From: Coprinellus micaceus
Taxonomy: Eukaryota > Basidiomycota > Agaricomycetes > Agaricales > Psathyrellaceae
DNA length: 64,000 bases
Assembly (NCBI GenBank): GCA_951394405.1
Contig: OX596342.1
Span: forward strand, 744,001-808,000
Direction: 5' to 3'
A program made the translations under genes and the position numbers. Shown one piece after another: positions 45,725 through 54,657 of the stretch. Numbering within the stretch: the stretch's first letter is position 1; the number at the start of each line of letters is the position of its first letter. The notes below the pieces were generated by a model. That model saw nothing but the letters and a program-made list of their open reading frames with translations. It was not told where the DNA came from and ran no database searches.

Positions 45725-47295
45725 ATGTCGACCTTCGCCAAAGCGTCCTTCGACGCCGCCTCCTACTCCTCGGGACGACCCACCTACCCTCCCAAGCTCT
45801 TCGAGTACATCTTCAGGTACGCTAAGCGCCAGCCCGAGGGGTGCACAGCGCGGTGGGAGAGGGCGGCAGATGCTGGTTGTGGGACAGGTGCGTTGTCGTA
45901 TGTAGTATGTAATATGGTCCCTGGCCTTTGCCTTCCTACCTCGCCCTATGAGAACACACTCAATAACTGGACCGAAAGGCCAAGCAACATCTCACCTCCG
46001 CGACATCTTCACCGAGGTTGTCTGCGTAGACCCGTCCGCTGGGATGCTACGCAAAGCGCGGGACTTCCTCTTCAACTCCAAATCATCCTCTCCATTCTCG
46101 CCGCTCGCCGCTTCCTCACCATCCCTGAAGAATGTGGCAACGAGCTTCACCTTCATGCAAGGCTCCGCGGAGGACCTCCGTACGGCTCTTCCCGAGGACG
46201 GGTCCGTGGATATGTTGATTGCTGGTGCGGGCTATTTACCTGTAAAATCGTTGCACCTGCCAGAGAGCCTGACCTGTATATCTATTATCGCGTCGGGTTG
46301 CAGCTCAGGCATGCCATTGGTTTGATTGGAGCAAGGTGTGGCCCGAGACGAGGAGGGTACTTAGACCGAGGGGCGGCGTGGCGGCGTTCTGGGTGAGCTT
46401 TGCTTCCATCTTACGACGCGCATTCCACCCATCCCCTCCGACTTCTGGTTGACTGACTCCCTGACTCCCTGTCTGTCTGAACGAATGGCTGCATGGCTAA
46501 CGAATATCTACACAAAAAGGTCTACGGTGAACTCCGCCTCACGTCGCACCCCTCCCTCACCCCGTCCATAACGCACTTCTGGCAGGGCACAGACCGCGAC
46601 TCCAAGACGAGTATTGGGGCGTACTTCGAAAGACCCGGCCGGACTATACTGGAAAGGTTGCTCACGGACGTTCCGGCGCCTGCGGACGTCCTAGGGAGTG
46701 ACGCTGGTGATTTGGGGGATTTCCAGAGGGTGTACTTCACAGGTGAGGATGCCATAGGGTTGTGCATGGAGTCGCGTCGTACCACTTCATGACTGGCACT
46801 GACGAATTTTGGCTTGTCTATTATGCATGCTTAGACGACAAGACCTGCATCCCTTCGCTAAACCTAACAGACGCCCCACAACACATCCACCCGACCCTCA
46901 TGCGCATGTCCTGGCGCTGGATCGACGTCCTCTCCTACCTGCGCACCGCCAGCGCCCTGCACTCGTACCACGAACGCTTCCCTTCCGATCTCCAGGCCCC
47001 CGACGATCAACGGTTCCTCGAACAAGATTTAGCAGATATAGCTGCGCGGTTGGTTGGGGTGACCACGGGGATTAGCGACACGCTGATGCATAGCGGGGCG
47101 GGGGAAGTGGCCCCGGATGAGGTGAGAGGGGGCGATGTGGCGGTGAGGTTTTGGAAGGATTTGAGGGAGGGGGTGAAGAGGGATTTAGAGTTGTTAGAAG
47201 ATAAAGAGGGGGAGGGGAAGAAGGGAGGGGTTGGATTGTTTGATAAAGTCACGGTGGAGTGGCCTGTGTCGATGTTGTTGGTGAGGAGAGTGTAA
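45725..47295 (+). CDS. SAM-dependent methyltransferase, Tmt1/Crg1-like, intact copy (393 aa)
   Basis: Five exons join in frame: 45725-45887, 45979-46224, 46304-46392, 46520-46742 and 46835-47295. The start is MSTFAKASFDAASYSSGRP. Motif I is split by intron 1 (DAGCGTG, then QATSHLRDIF); then VVCVDPSAGMLRKARDF, QGSAEDLRTALPEDGSVDML, ACHWFDWSKVWPETRRVLRP and GGVAAFW. The C-terminal half (YGELRLTSHPSLTPSITHFW, YFERPGRTILERLL, VAVRFWKDLREGVKRDLEL, VEWPVSMLLVRRV) fits the fungal trans-aconitate/farnesoate methyltransferase-like family (yeast Tmt1 and Crg1). Members methylate small carboxylic acids; the substrate here is unknown. Asp-Ala-Gly in place of Asp-Val/Leu-Gly in motif I is mild. The paralogue at 29235-30953 carries a stop codon at residue 263. 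Confidence 0.85.
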
Positions 47296-47519
47296 GTAGG
47301 AGGGAGAGGGAAGCTGTAACCCCAAGCGCGATGCAAGGTTGGGTTTTGAAGTTTGGAAACGGAGTGAGGTGTTGGGAAGACCTTTGAAGGAGGGTTGGGT
47401 TGGTTAGATTGCTGCTTGCGATGCTAGCTCCGGACTGGTATGTTCCTCCCCTCCCCCATCCCTCCCTCTCTTCCTGTTTGTCCGTCCCGCCTACATACCT
47501 ACCCACCGAGATACCCTAC

Positions 47520-47870
47520 CTACCCGTCGGCTGGACGGCGGCGAGGCGTCCAAGTTAGACTCGGATGAGTTAAACGATCTTTCAATGAATGCACTTACGG
47601 CCATGCGTACCAATGCAGGCTCGGTTGACCCGACGTCACGATGCGTGTCGAGTCGATCTTCGTTGCAGTGTGGGTAGGGATCGACGATGGGAGCTTCAAG
47701 ATGGAGCTCGCTTGGTAATGAAGATCTTGGAAGGTTGTGAACTACTCGGGAAGATCTCGAAGCCTGACTAGAGTTAGGTGCTTGAGCTCGACGAACGAAA
47801 GTTTGAGGGTGAGGGAAGAGTGAGATCGCGTTGGCGGGGATAGAGATCGGGATAATGACATAGAAGGACC
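47520..47870. repeat. Duplicated fragment, right arm
   Basis: Inverted match of 28640-28990. Small indels have broken the minus-strand-like frame that stays open in the left copy. Confidence 0.45.
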
Positions 47871-48111
47871 TCTAAGGTATGGTATCGACCACAGTCTACG
47901 AACATCTATTGGCGTATTCGGTGATCCTTGCTCATGGTGCAGGAGCGGCATCCCCATTCACAAGCTCAAGGCGATATTATGTAGGCCGTGGAGGGGTGGA
48001 TCGGTCCGGTCAAAAGGGCAACCATGGTCAACCGGATCGGCTGGGTGGCGGATATGCTTCATGTTTGACGGTCAGAGAGGATTCACAGAGCTTCTTCAGC
48101 CGTCGCTCGAC

Positions 48112-48122
48112 GGGCGCTTATT
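48112..48122 (+). promoter_or_regulatory. GGGCGCTTATT element upstream of F-box gene
   Basis: Identical to the elements before the F-box genes at 18737 and 24757, in the same orientation relative to the gene, 104 bp before the ATG at 48226. A TATA-like GTATATTCAAG follows at 48182-48192. Nothing else is seen between 47871 and 48225. Confidence 0.4.
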
Positions 48123-48225
48123 CCGCTCAGAGCCCTGTTTACGCGTAGGTGACTAAGCGTCTGTCAACTCATCAATCGGCCCGTATATTCAAGTCGAACC
48201 CGCCTTACTTCCTGCCACCACCACC

Positions 48226-49635
48226 ATGTCCCCTGCGCAGTCGTTTGGTGCAGCCCCCATTGCTTCCTCTAGGTTCAATCTCCCCCAGGAGCTCATCGAC
48301 ATGGTCATCGATCACTTGGATGATGATGAAGACGATGAAAGTTTGCGGGAGGTCGGCCTCGTCAGTCGGCAATGGTATTTTCATACGCGGGAACGTTTGT
48401 TCCACTTCGTCGAACTTCAGCCGAGGGATACCGTTCTACATTTTGTAGAGCACGTCGGGCGACTTCAACAGGTGGTCGCAGCAAACCCACCATTGGCGTG
48501 CTGCGTCAAATCCCTGTCTGTCAGAGATCTGTCACGGAGCTGGTTCGAAAACGATTTCAGCGATTTTGGAAACATCTTCACAGATCTACTTGCGCGCTTC
48601 ACCGACATCTTCCGCCTGTCCATCGTTGGGGCGGAAGAGGAAGACACGACGGCCGACTGGGGTAGCATACCGAAACAAGTCCGGAATACTCTCTACACAC
48701 TCGCATCCAAGCCTAGCTTTCAAGACCTTCGTCTCGAAGCTATAGATGGGATCGATCTTCGCCTTTTCATTCGAGATACCAACATCGAGGTGCTTGAAAT
48801 CAGAGGGTGCTGGCCAGGTATTGCCCCTCTAATCCCTCCCGGCTCCGGCTCTCCCACCAGCCTCCCGTCCGACGAGCCTTGGGCACCTCCCTCTGCATGC
48901 CAGTTAGAGGGTTCGAAAGACCATACGCTACGATGCCTGACCATCGATGATTGTGGGCGCATGTTTTGCGATTTCCTCCGGCACCAAAGGGAGCAGAAAC
49001 CTCCAACCTGGCTTCGTACGAGGCAGCTGGTCGTCGGCACCGTACCCTGGGATGATGGGATGGATGAGGCATTCAGGAATATTTTGGAAAAATCAGCAAC
49101 ATCGGTGGAGAAATACACTGTGGAACAGGGTTTCTACGAAGACCTCAGTTATTACCGCAATTCCCCACCCCACCCCTCGCCCCTGGCTTTTCATCGCCTT
49201 CCCAACTTGACGCTTTTGAAGATCAGCACCTTAGGAAACGAGTTATCCCGCTGTCCATCGTTGAACCCCCTTCCGGCAATAATCTCGGCCCTGGATCGTA
49301 TCTCCCAGCCCGGCGACGAAAGCAAGCTCGAGGAATTCGAGATTGTGTTCGACTTCGGCACATCGGAAGTAAATGACGTCGACCTAGACGCCTCGAATGA
49401 ACATTCGCCTCTGGCACATTTCCACGAAACCGTTGTTGGCTTGCAAGGTTTCTCAGAGTTAGATGTGACTCTGTGCCGTTCTACCTTTCGTCGCCTCAAG
49501 TGTGTCGTCTTCACCTTCGATTTTTCTGGATGTAATATGCCTGAAGAACACTGGAGACTTGACCTCGTATGGGAGTCTCTGTTTGCGAAGATGAAGGGGA
49601 CTGAGAAGCGAGGAATATTGACACTTCAGAGGTGA
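48226..49635 (+). CDS. F-box-like protein, right copy (469 aa)
   Basis: Single exon from CCACCATGTC at 48226 (MSPAQSFGAAP) to TGA at 49635. Head FNLPQELIDMVIDHLDDDED, then VGLVSRQWYFHTRERLFHFV, and the same LRR-like order as the gene at 26186-27616, with LFIRDTNIEVLEIRGC, TLRCLTIDDCGRMFCDFL, FHRLPNLTLLKISTLGNEL and SKLEEFEIVFDFG. It is the mirror-arm partner of that gene and the upstream member of a local tandem pair with 50457-51851. No frame break. Likely SCF substrate adaptor; target unknown. Confidence 0.8.
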   Translation: MSPAQSFGAAPIASSRFNLPQELIDMVIDHLDDDEDDESLREVGLVSRQWYFHTRERLFHFVELQPRDTVLHFVEHVGRLQQVVAANPPLACCVKSLSVRDLSRSWFENDFSDFGNIFTDLLARFTDIFRLSIVGAEEEDTTADWGSIPKQVRNTLYTLASKPSFQDLRLEAIDGIDLRLFIRDTNIEVLEIRGCWPGIAPLIPPGSGSPTSLPSDEPWAPPSACQLEGSKDHTLRCLTIDDCGRMFCDFLRHQREQKPPTWLRTRQLVVGTVPWDDGMDEAFRNILEKSATSVEKYTVEQGFYEDLSYYRNSPPHPSPLAFHRLPNLTLLKISTLGNELSRCPSLNPLPAIISALDRISQPGDESKLEEFEIVFDFGTSEVNDVDLDASNEHSPLAHFHETVVGLQGFSELDVTLCRSTFRRLKCVVFTFDFSGCNMPEEHWRLDLVWESLFAKMKGTEKRGILTLQR

Positions 49636-50300
49636 GAGTTTTCGTGTTTTCTTTTCGCCAGCGGGCGGCGAGCTGACACAAGGGCTTTAGCTTCGAAAGA
49701 TGAACACGTTCCAAGGGCCTATCCCGACACCCCAGTCGTGTGCTTTTTACCGCAATGCTTACCCCTCCGATTATGTTCCTTACAAGCCCCCTTCGCTTAT
49801 CCCCCCCCACCACCTCAATTACTCCTTCCACCTCCCCCTGTATACCCTAGTCTCGTTCCCATCCGTTTTTGGACCTCAAAGACCCGCGCCTGAGGACGCT
49901 GTCACAGTTGTAGGGAGTGACAACGCATTTGATCGCGGCTCCTTGGAGATCACCCCGAAACGGATGGGTACGAGACGAGTATACCCATGCCGATCCTGGC
50001 GTTAGTACTCTTCCCTCCGCCCTTTTGTCCCGTATCCTTGATAGACTCTTGATAGATTCATCCGCACCTCTGCGGAGACCGTGATGCGGCCTTGCCGCTT
50101 GTTGTACACCACCACAGAAACTCTATAGATGTACCCTGTCTTGACGAAAACCCGTATTCGAACTTGATGTGCACGTAAAAACACTCGAATTCTAACAACT
50201 GGAAGGGTTCGACACCTGAGCCCGCTTGGAGTCTACCCTGGCGGCTCGAAGATGCCCTGAACTTCTGGTCTAGTAGTACCTCCACCTCTCATGCGCAGGG
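49636..50300 (+). repeat. 3' flank repeat of F-box unit (middle copy)
   Basis: 49730-50160 matches the flank of the left copy (25800-26185). 50140-50300 matches 52060-52215 after the next F-box gene, for example CGTATTCGAAC(T/C)TGATGT, GGCGGCT(C/T)GAAGATG and TCCACCTCTCA. The duplication unit is therefore gene plus about 600 bp. Confidence 0.6.
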
Positions 50301-50350
50301 TATTCTCCAATTGGTCCGAGCCGAGGAACTTGCAAGTTCTGCAAGAATTC

Positions 50351-50370
50351 AAGCGCCCGATCAAGCGCCC
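50351..50370 (+). promoter_or_regulatory. Doubled AAGCGCCC element upstream of F-box gene
   Basis: AAGCGCCC at 50351-50358 and again at 50363-50370, 12 bp apart and about 90-105 bp before the ATG at 50457. Opposite orientation to the single elements at 48112 and 24854. Confidence 0.4.
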
Positions 50371-50456
50371 GAGTCATGTGAGCTGGCCATCACCGCACTC
50401 GACCCGTCGCCATTTGCGACGTGTCACTGTCAAGCCAGTTTGCTTCCTCCACCACC

Positions 50457-51851
50457 ATGTCCGCGGCGCAGTTGTTTAACGCAGTCCCCATTCCTTCCCC
50501 TCATTTCAATCTTCCTCAGGAACTGGTGGACATCGTCATTGACCACCTAGAAGACGACGACGACCAAGAAAGCTTGCGGACGGTCGGCCTCGTCTGTCGG
50601 TCGTGGTACCCTCGCTCAAGGGACCATTTGTTTTACATCGTTGAAATGGAAACCGAAAGTGGAGGGTCGATTTCGGAGGCACTCGCACAAGCTAAACAGC
50701 TCGCCCAGCTACTCGAAGCAAATCCGCCACTGGGACGTTGCGTCAAGGCGGTTGTCATTGGCCCACTGTCACCGGAGTGGTTCGAGGGTGACTCCGGGTT
50801 TGAGGAAGAGCTCACGAGTGTCCTGCCCATCCTCACACGCTTGGAATACTTCACGTTTCTCGCCGAGTCGCCGTTTTGCTGGAACAGCCTCTCAGAGGAA
50901 GTCCGGGATGTCATTTACACAGTCATATCCAGGCCCAGCCTCCACCACCTGTGCCTCGAAGGATTTAGCGATATCGAGTTGCACCATTTTCTCCGAGGCT
51001 CGAATATCAAACAACTCGAAATCAGAGACAGCGTGTCGTGCGCAAGCTCAATTCCGCATTCAGACGGTACCAGCTTGACCAGTCCCACCAACGCATCGGA
51101 TGCAGTCACGACGCCTTCCACCACCGAGGAACAAACTTTGCACACCTACACCCTGGCATCCTTGAAAATCCAACATTGTGGTCAGATGCTCACCAATTTC
51201 TTTGGCCGCAAGTTGGAAGGTGGAACCTCACCAAATCGACTTCGAGCACGGGAGCTGACTGTGGAACCTATCCTCTGGGACGATTCGATGGGCCAGGCCT
51301 TCGCTCGTCTCCTACAGCATTCGGCAGATTTTGTCGAGATATACGCCGTGGAGCAAGACGAGTTCGTCGGCAGAGATGAACTCAATACCCCGATCACTCC
51401 CTCCGTCTTCGAATTCGATCGTTTGCCCAATCTGAAGTCCTTGACCATCGTTGCCTTGGGGAAGGAACTCGCTCCCGACTCGAAGCTAAATCCACTCCCC
51501 GCGGTACTCCGGGAACTGGGCCGCATTTCGCAAAACCCCGTTGGAAGCAAATTAGAAGCTTTCAAGCTTGAACTCGATTTCAGCCCTCACAGTGCAATGC
51601 CCTACCCAGCCGAGAGAATTCTCGACACCATTTTCGGGATGAGAGACATACTTTCCTCGTTAGACAAGATCTTGTCCCAACCGGCCTTCGCCCGCCTTCG
51701 AGTTGTAACCATTTCCTTCGACGTCGCTTTATACGATATTCTGGGAGATCGAGTAGATTCCTCGATGGCAACTGAGATCGTCTCTGACAGCGGGTGGTTG
51801 AAGGAGCTCGCCGGACGAGGGATATTGAACATTGAAAGGTCCGTTCGTTGA
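50457..51851 (+). CDS. F-box-like protein, tandem copy (464 aa)
   Basis: Single exon from CCACCATGTC at 50457 (MSAAQLFNAVP) to TGA at 51851. Head FNLPQELVDIVIDHLEDDDD, VGLVCRSWYPRSRDHLFYIV, then the family order: LTRLEYFTFLAESPF, SNIKQLEIRDSVSC, LASLKIQHCGQMLTNFFG, VEIYAVEQDEFVG, LPNLKSLTIVALGKEL, SKLEAFKLELDFS and GRGILNIERSVR. It is more diverged from 48226 than 48226 is from 26186, so the local tandem duplication looks older than the mirror duplication. Frame intact. Probable SCF adaptor; target unknown. Confidence 0.8.
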   Translation: MSAAQLFNAVPIPSPHFNLPQELVDIVIDHLEDDDDQESLRTVGLVCRSWYPRSRDHLFYIVEMETESGGSISEALAQAKQLAQLLEANPPLGRCVKAVVIGPLSPEWFEGDSGFEEELTSVLPILTRLEYFTFLAESPFCWNSLSEEVRDVIYTVISRPSLHHLCLEGFSDIELHHFLRGSNIKQLEIRDSVSCASSIPHSDGTSLTSPTNASDAVTTPSTTEEQTLHTYTLASLKIQHCGQMLTNFFGRKLEGGTSPNRLRARELTVEPILWDDSMGQAFARLLQHSADFVEIYAVEQDEFVGRDELNTPITPSVFEFDRLPNLKSLTIVALGKELAPDSKLNPLPAVLRELGRISQNPVGSKLEAFKLELDFSPHSAMPYPAERILDTIFGMRDILSSLDKILSQPAFARLRVVTISFDVALYDILGDRVDSSMATEIVSDSGWLKELAGRGILNIERSVR

Positions 51852-51959
51852 TTTTTCTCCTCTCATCAATAAGAGCTGACAAGATGTACCGTAGTACATG
51901 ATGGACATATAACCGAGCTGGTATCCCCCTTCTTTTGAAATGCCCACTTCTCTGCAGAC

Positions 51960-52215
51960 CCGCACCGGTTCTCGCGTGAGTTAGTACTCCCCCCACTCTT
52001 TTCAGTCCTACCCCTTATTCCCCGTAACGCACTGCCGGAGAAACTATACCTTAGATTTTGATGAAACCCCCGTATTCGAACCTGATGTAATGCTAGTCGA
52101 ACTCGAATTCATAGGGTTCGATGATGCCGGAATCTGCTTGGAGTTCCCTCCGGCGGCTTGAAGATGACCTGACCTGTCCGCCCACTATCTCCACCTCTCA
52201 CACGAAGGGTTCAGA
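51960..52215 (+). repeat. 3' flank repeat of F-box unit (third copy)
   Basis: Matches 50140-50300 and more weakly 25800-25900, as described there. It lies just before the secreted protein gene. Confidence 0.5.
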
Positions 52216-52323
52216 TAGTGCACAAAAGGCCCATAGGTTGGCTTCTGCAATTCCTGGAGTACACGCGTTCTCCGACTACGCTAGCAACCATTTAGACCTA
52301 CCCTCATACTCGCCAGCCCCGAC

Positions 52324-53017
52324 ATGCAATTGTCTACTTCCCTCCTCTTCCTCGCCTCGGCGACCCTTGTACTTGCGCTCCCGGCACAGGAGGCCCAACA
52401 CCCCCAAGCACGAACGCACCGAGACACAAAGTGGACGTCTTACAGTGTCGGAGACCCTGGCACAGTGTAAGTATTTGTCTCAAACCCTAGGCCACCATGG
52501 TGCTTCGACGCACTAATTATGCTCACGAATATCTCCCCGAATTAGCGGCGCATGCGGTTTCCAGATTCACAAGAGCGCATTTGTGAGTTTCCCCATCCCG
52601 CAGGGTCGTGTCCACGCTTACCACAGACGACAGGGCATTGCATTGAGTCCCTCGGTACGTGCCGCTCCACTTACCGCCCTCTAAGCGAATGCATTTGCTC
52701 ACTGAACCCCATTTCATCTTCGTAGAAATGGGACCAGTCGCTCTGTGGCCGAATCATCACCTTGAGGTCTGGAGGGAAGCAAGCGTTCTCGCAAGTGCTC
52801 GACAGAGTAAGTTCAACCTCATATTTCTTGCTCCGTTCCCTTCCCCCCTACGAAGGACGATGTTCTGACCATTCGTTCATCCTCAACCGTCACTTGGACA
52901 CGATAGTGCGACAGCTGCGCGGGGGCAGACCTCAACATCACTGAACGCCTGTTCACCTACTTCTCAGCAGACACGAGCACACCGCTCGTCGGGGAGTGGG
53001 AGTTCGCTTCGGCGTAG
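52324..53017 (+). CDS. Small secreted double-psi beta-barrel (expansin/barwin-like) protein (130 aa)
   Basis: Five exons join in frame: 52324-52466, 52546-52582, 52634-52654 (21-nt micro-exon), 52726-52806 and 52907-53017. A signal peptide (MQLSTSLLFLASATLVLALP) is followed by TSYSVGDPGTVGACGF, FGIALSPSKWDQSLCGRIIT, AFSQVLDRCDSCAGADLNIT and PLVGEWEFASA. The ACG block, the CG-x-I block, the D-x-C-x2-C block and the W-x-F end are the signature of single-domain DPBB proteins (RlpA/barwin/expansin-like), widespread as small secreted proteins in basidiomycetes and often induced on plant or wood substrates. No separate carbohydrate-binding domain. Substrate unknown. Splice choices rest on phase and on this block order. 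Confidence 0.8.
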
Positions 53018-54057
53018 AGGGTTCCATAGGGGTAACTTCAGATTAGCAGAATTATGCGAGGGTTCGAATTGTGTTGCTTGTGTGAACTGTGCGCCAAGGC
53101 CAGATATCGTATGTGACCGATGTTCTAACCGACGTTTGCCCGGCGAAGTCGTTTTGGAGACACGTTCCTCGGAAATTAAGACGGATTTAGAGCGTCTCCG
53201 AACTCGAGATGCTGGGCCACAGTCAAGCATTCGTGTCGGAGATGTTGCGCGGTTCGACTGCCTCGCGGTGTGTCTGGCACTGGCGATCGCGCTTGGGCGC
53301 TTATCAGCTCGACGGTTACTCCCGTTCAGACGTTGGCCACAAAAGCAGGAACAAGGATGGTATATTCAAGCTGTCATTTCTACGCAGCTTTCGGAATAAG
53401 CAATCTCCTGCGGTCGTCGATCGGTCATCGAGAGGAAACCCCTTTGTATGTGGCCTTTGGCGCCGAACTTCAGGCGCCGAACGCAGACCTGCGGTTTGTG
53501 TCAAAGAGAGGCGCAAAAGGGCACATACAACGAACCATCCACGCGAGTCCAGGGCGACGTATGGAACGGTAGTCGCAAAGACGCATCCCACACCGAGATC
53601 GCGTTGTACGTACATACAAAGGCCACAAAACGCGGGAAACGATAGCCGCACCGTGCATCTGGCGTGTGTCATAAATCAAGAGATCGAGAGGAGGGCCTGG
53701 AGCCTGGAAGTGATACATGTTCACGATGCCCTCCTCATCGTACCTTACGCGACAGTATCCGGGCGGTACAGAGTCCCCCGGCCCCCCAAGCCTTCCGGCC
53801 CATCGTCACGATAAGTGAATGATGCAAGCAGACATCTCTTCCACCTGCACTTTCACAAGGGGAGGTGATAGACCGATGAATAGAGCTCAGGACGGCGCGC
53901 CAGGAGGGAGAAGGAACAACAAGGCTTATCACGAGTGACGAGGTACAGAACATAACCAAAATCCAATTCCATTTGCTGAATTCCACGCTCCGTCAACAAG
54001 ACAAAGCCATAGAATGTCAACAAAGAAGCCTTGGAAGTCCCATAAAGGAGGGATCCC
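53018..54057. other. Intergenic
   Basis: Contains GGGCGCTTAT at 53295-53304, about 45 bp before a TATA-like GGTATATTCAAGC. That arrangement resembles the promoter of the F-box gene at 48226, but no F-box gene follows; possibly a stranded promoter. No coding exon is supported. Confidence 0.4.
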
Positions 54058-54244
54058 CCGACGACACAAGCCGATACTGCAGTAGCGAGGTCATCGTGTT
54101 CCCGAGTTGCAAGCAGAGCTCGAAAAGCTGGGGCGGCAAAAATAAGATAACCAAAAATGAGGGCGGTGCCCTCATAATAGTGGTTAAACTATTAAGAACA
54201 GATACTACACTTGATCTAAGCCAAAAGGCCAGAGTGGTAAGGAT
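54058..54244 (-). ncRNA. U2 spliceosomal snRNA
   Basis: The minus strand reads CTGGCCTTTTGGCTTAGATC directly followed by AAGTGTAGTATCTGTTCTT, the universally conserved U2 5' domain, including the branch-site recognition GUAGUA. Stem IIa (AAUAGU UUAACC ACUAUU) and stem IIb (GAGGGC/GCCCUC) follow. The Sm site AUUUUUGG is at 54158-54151, and a 3' stem-loop has UACUGCAGUA in the loop, as in U2 stem IV. The RNA acts in the nucleus, pairing with the intron branch site in the spliceosome. The 5' end is set at ATCC (54244); the 3' end is estimated from the closing ACACGA/TTGTGT stem. About 187 nt, the usual size. First 15 nt differ from the textbook consensus. Confidence 0.93.
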
Positions 54245-54264
54245 TTCAAGTGGACGAGGTCCAG

Positions 54265-54272
54265 CTTATATA
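54265..54272 (-). promoter_or_regulatory. TATA box of the U2 gene
   Basis: TATATAAG on the minus strand, about 21-28 bp upstream of the inferred U2 5' end. Confidence 0.5.
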
Positions 54273-54657
54273 CTGAAGCTGCTCTGCGCACGGACCACGC
54301 ACCAGTTTGGTTCACCGGCGCTTGCCGAGCAAGCAACGCGCCAACAAAGGACCAAACAACGCGTCTCCCAATCTCGCGACGAGCGCTAAAATTTACATAT
54401 CCTAAGATCCCCTGCCCCCGAAATCGTGTATTCGCATACCATACATGACAGAGGCAATAAAATATGCAAGTGGGGCTGTTGAAACGTTCAATAGCCTTCG
54501 GGGCGGAGAATACAAGGCTGTACATAGTGCAGGCCGCAGGCCTTTGCGTTCCGAAAACGTTACTGTATGGCTATAATACAAGTGAGACCTGGGGAAAGAG
54601 GAAGAGGATCGTACAGAAAAGGCAAAAAAAAAAGCTGTCCATCGACGGGTGCGCTCG
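54273..54657. other. Upstream region of U2 and 3' flank of the next gene
   Basis: Open frames on both strands here are accidental; no exon supported. Confidence 0.4.

Larger units (their letters stand above)
45620..47870 (+). repeat. Right arm of inverted duplication (methyltransferase segment)
   Basis: Mirror copy of 28640-31110. Gene order and orientation are inverted relative to the left arm, with about 14.5 kb of unrelated genes between the arms. Confidence 0.65.
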
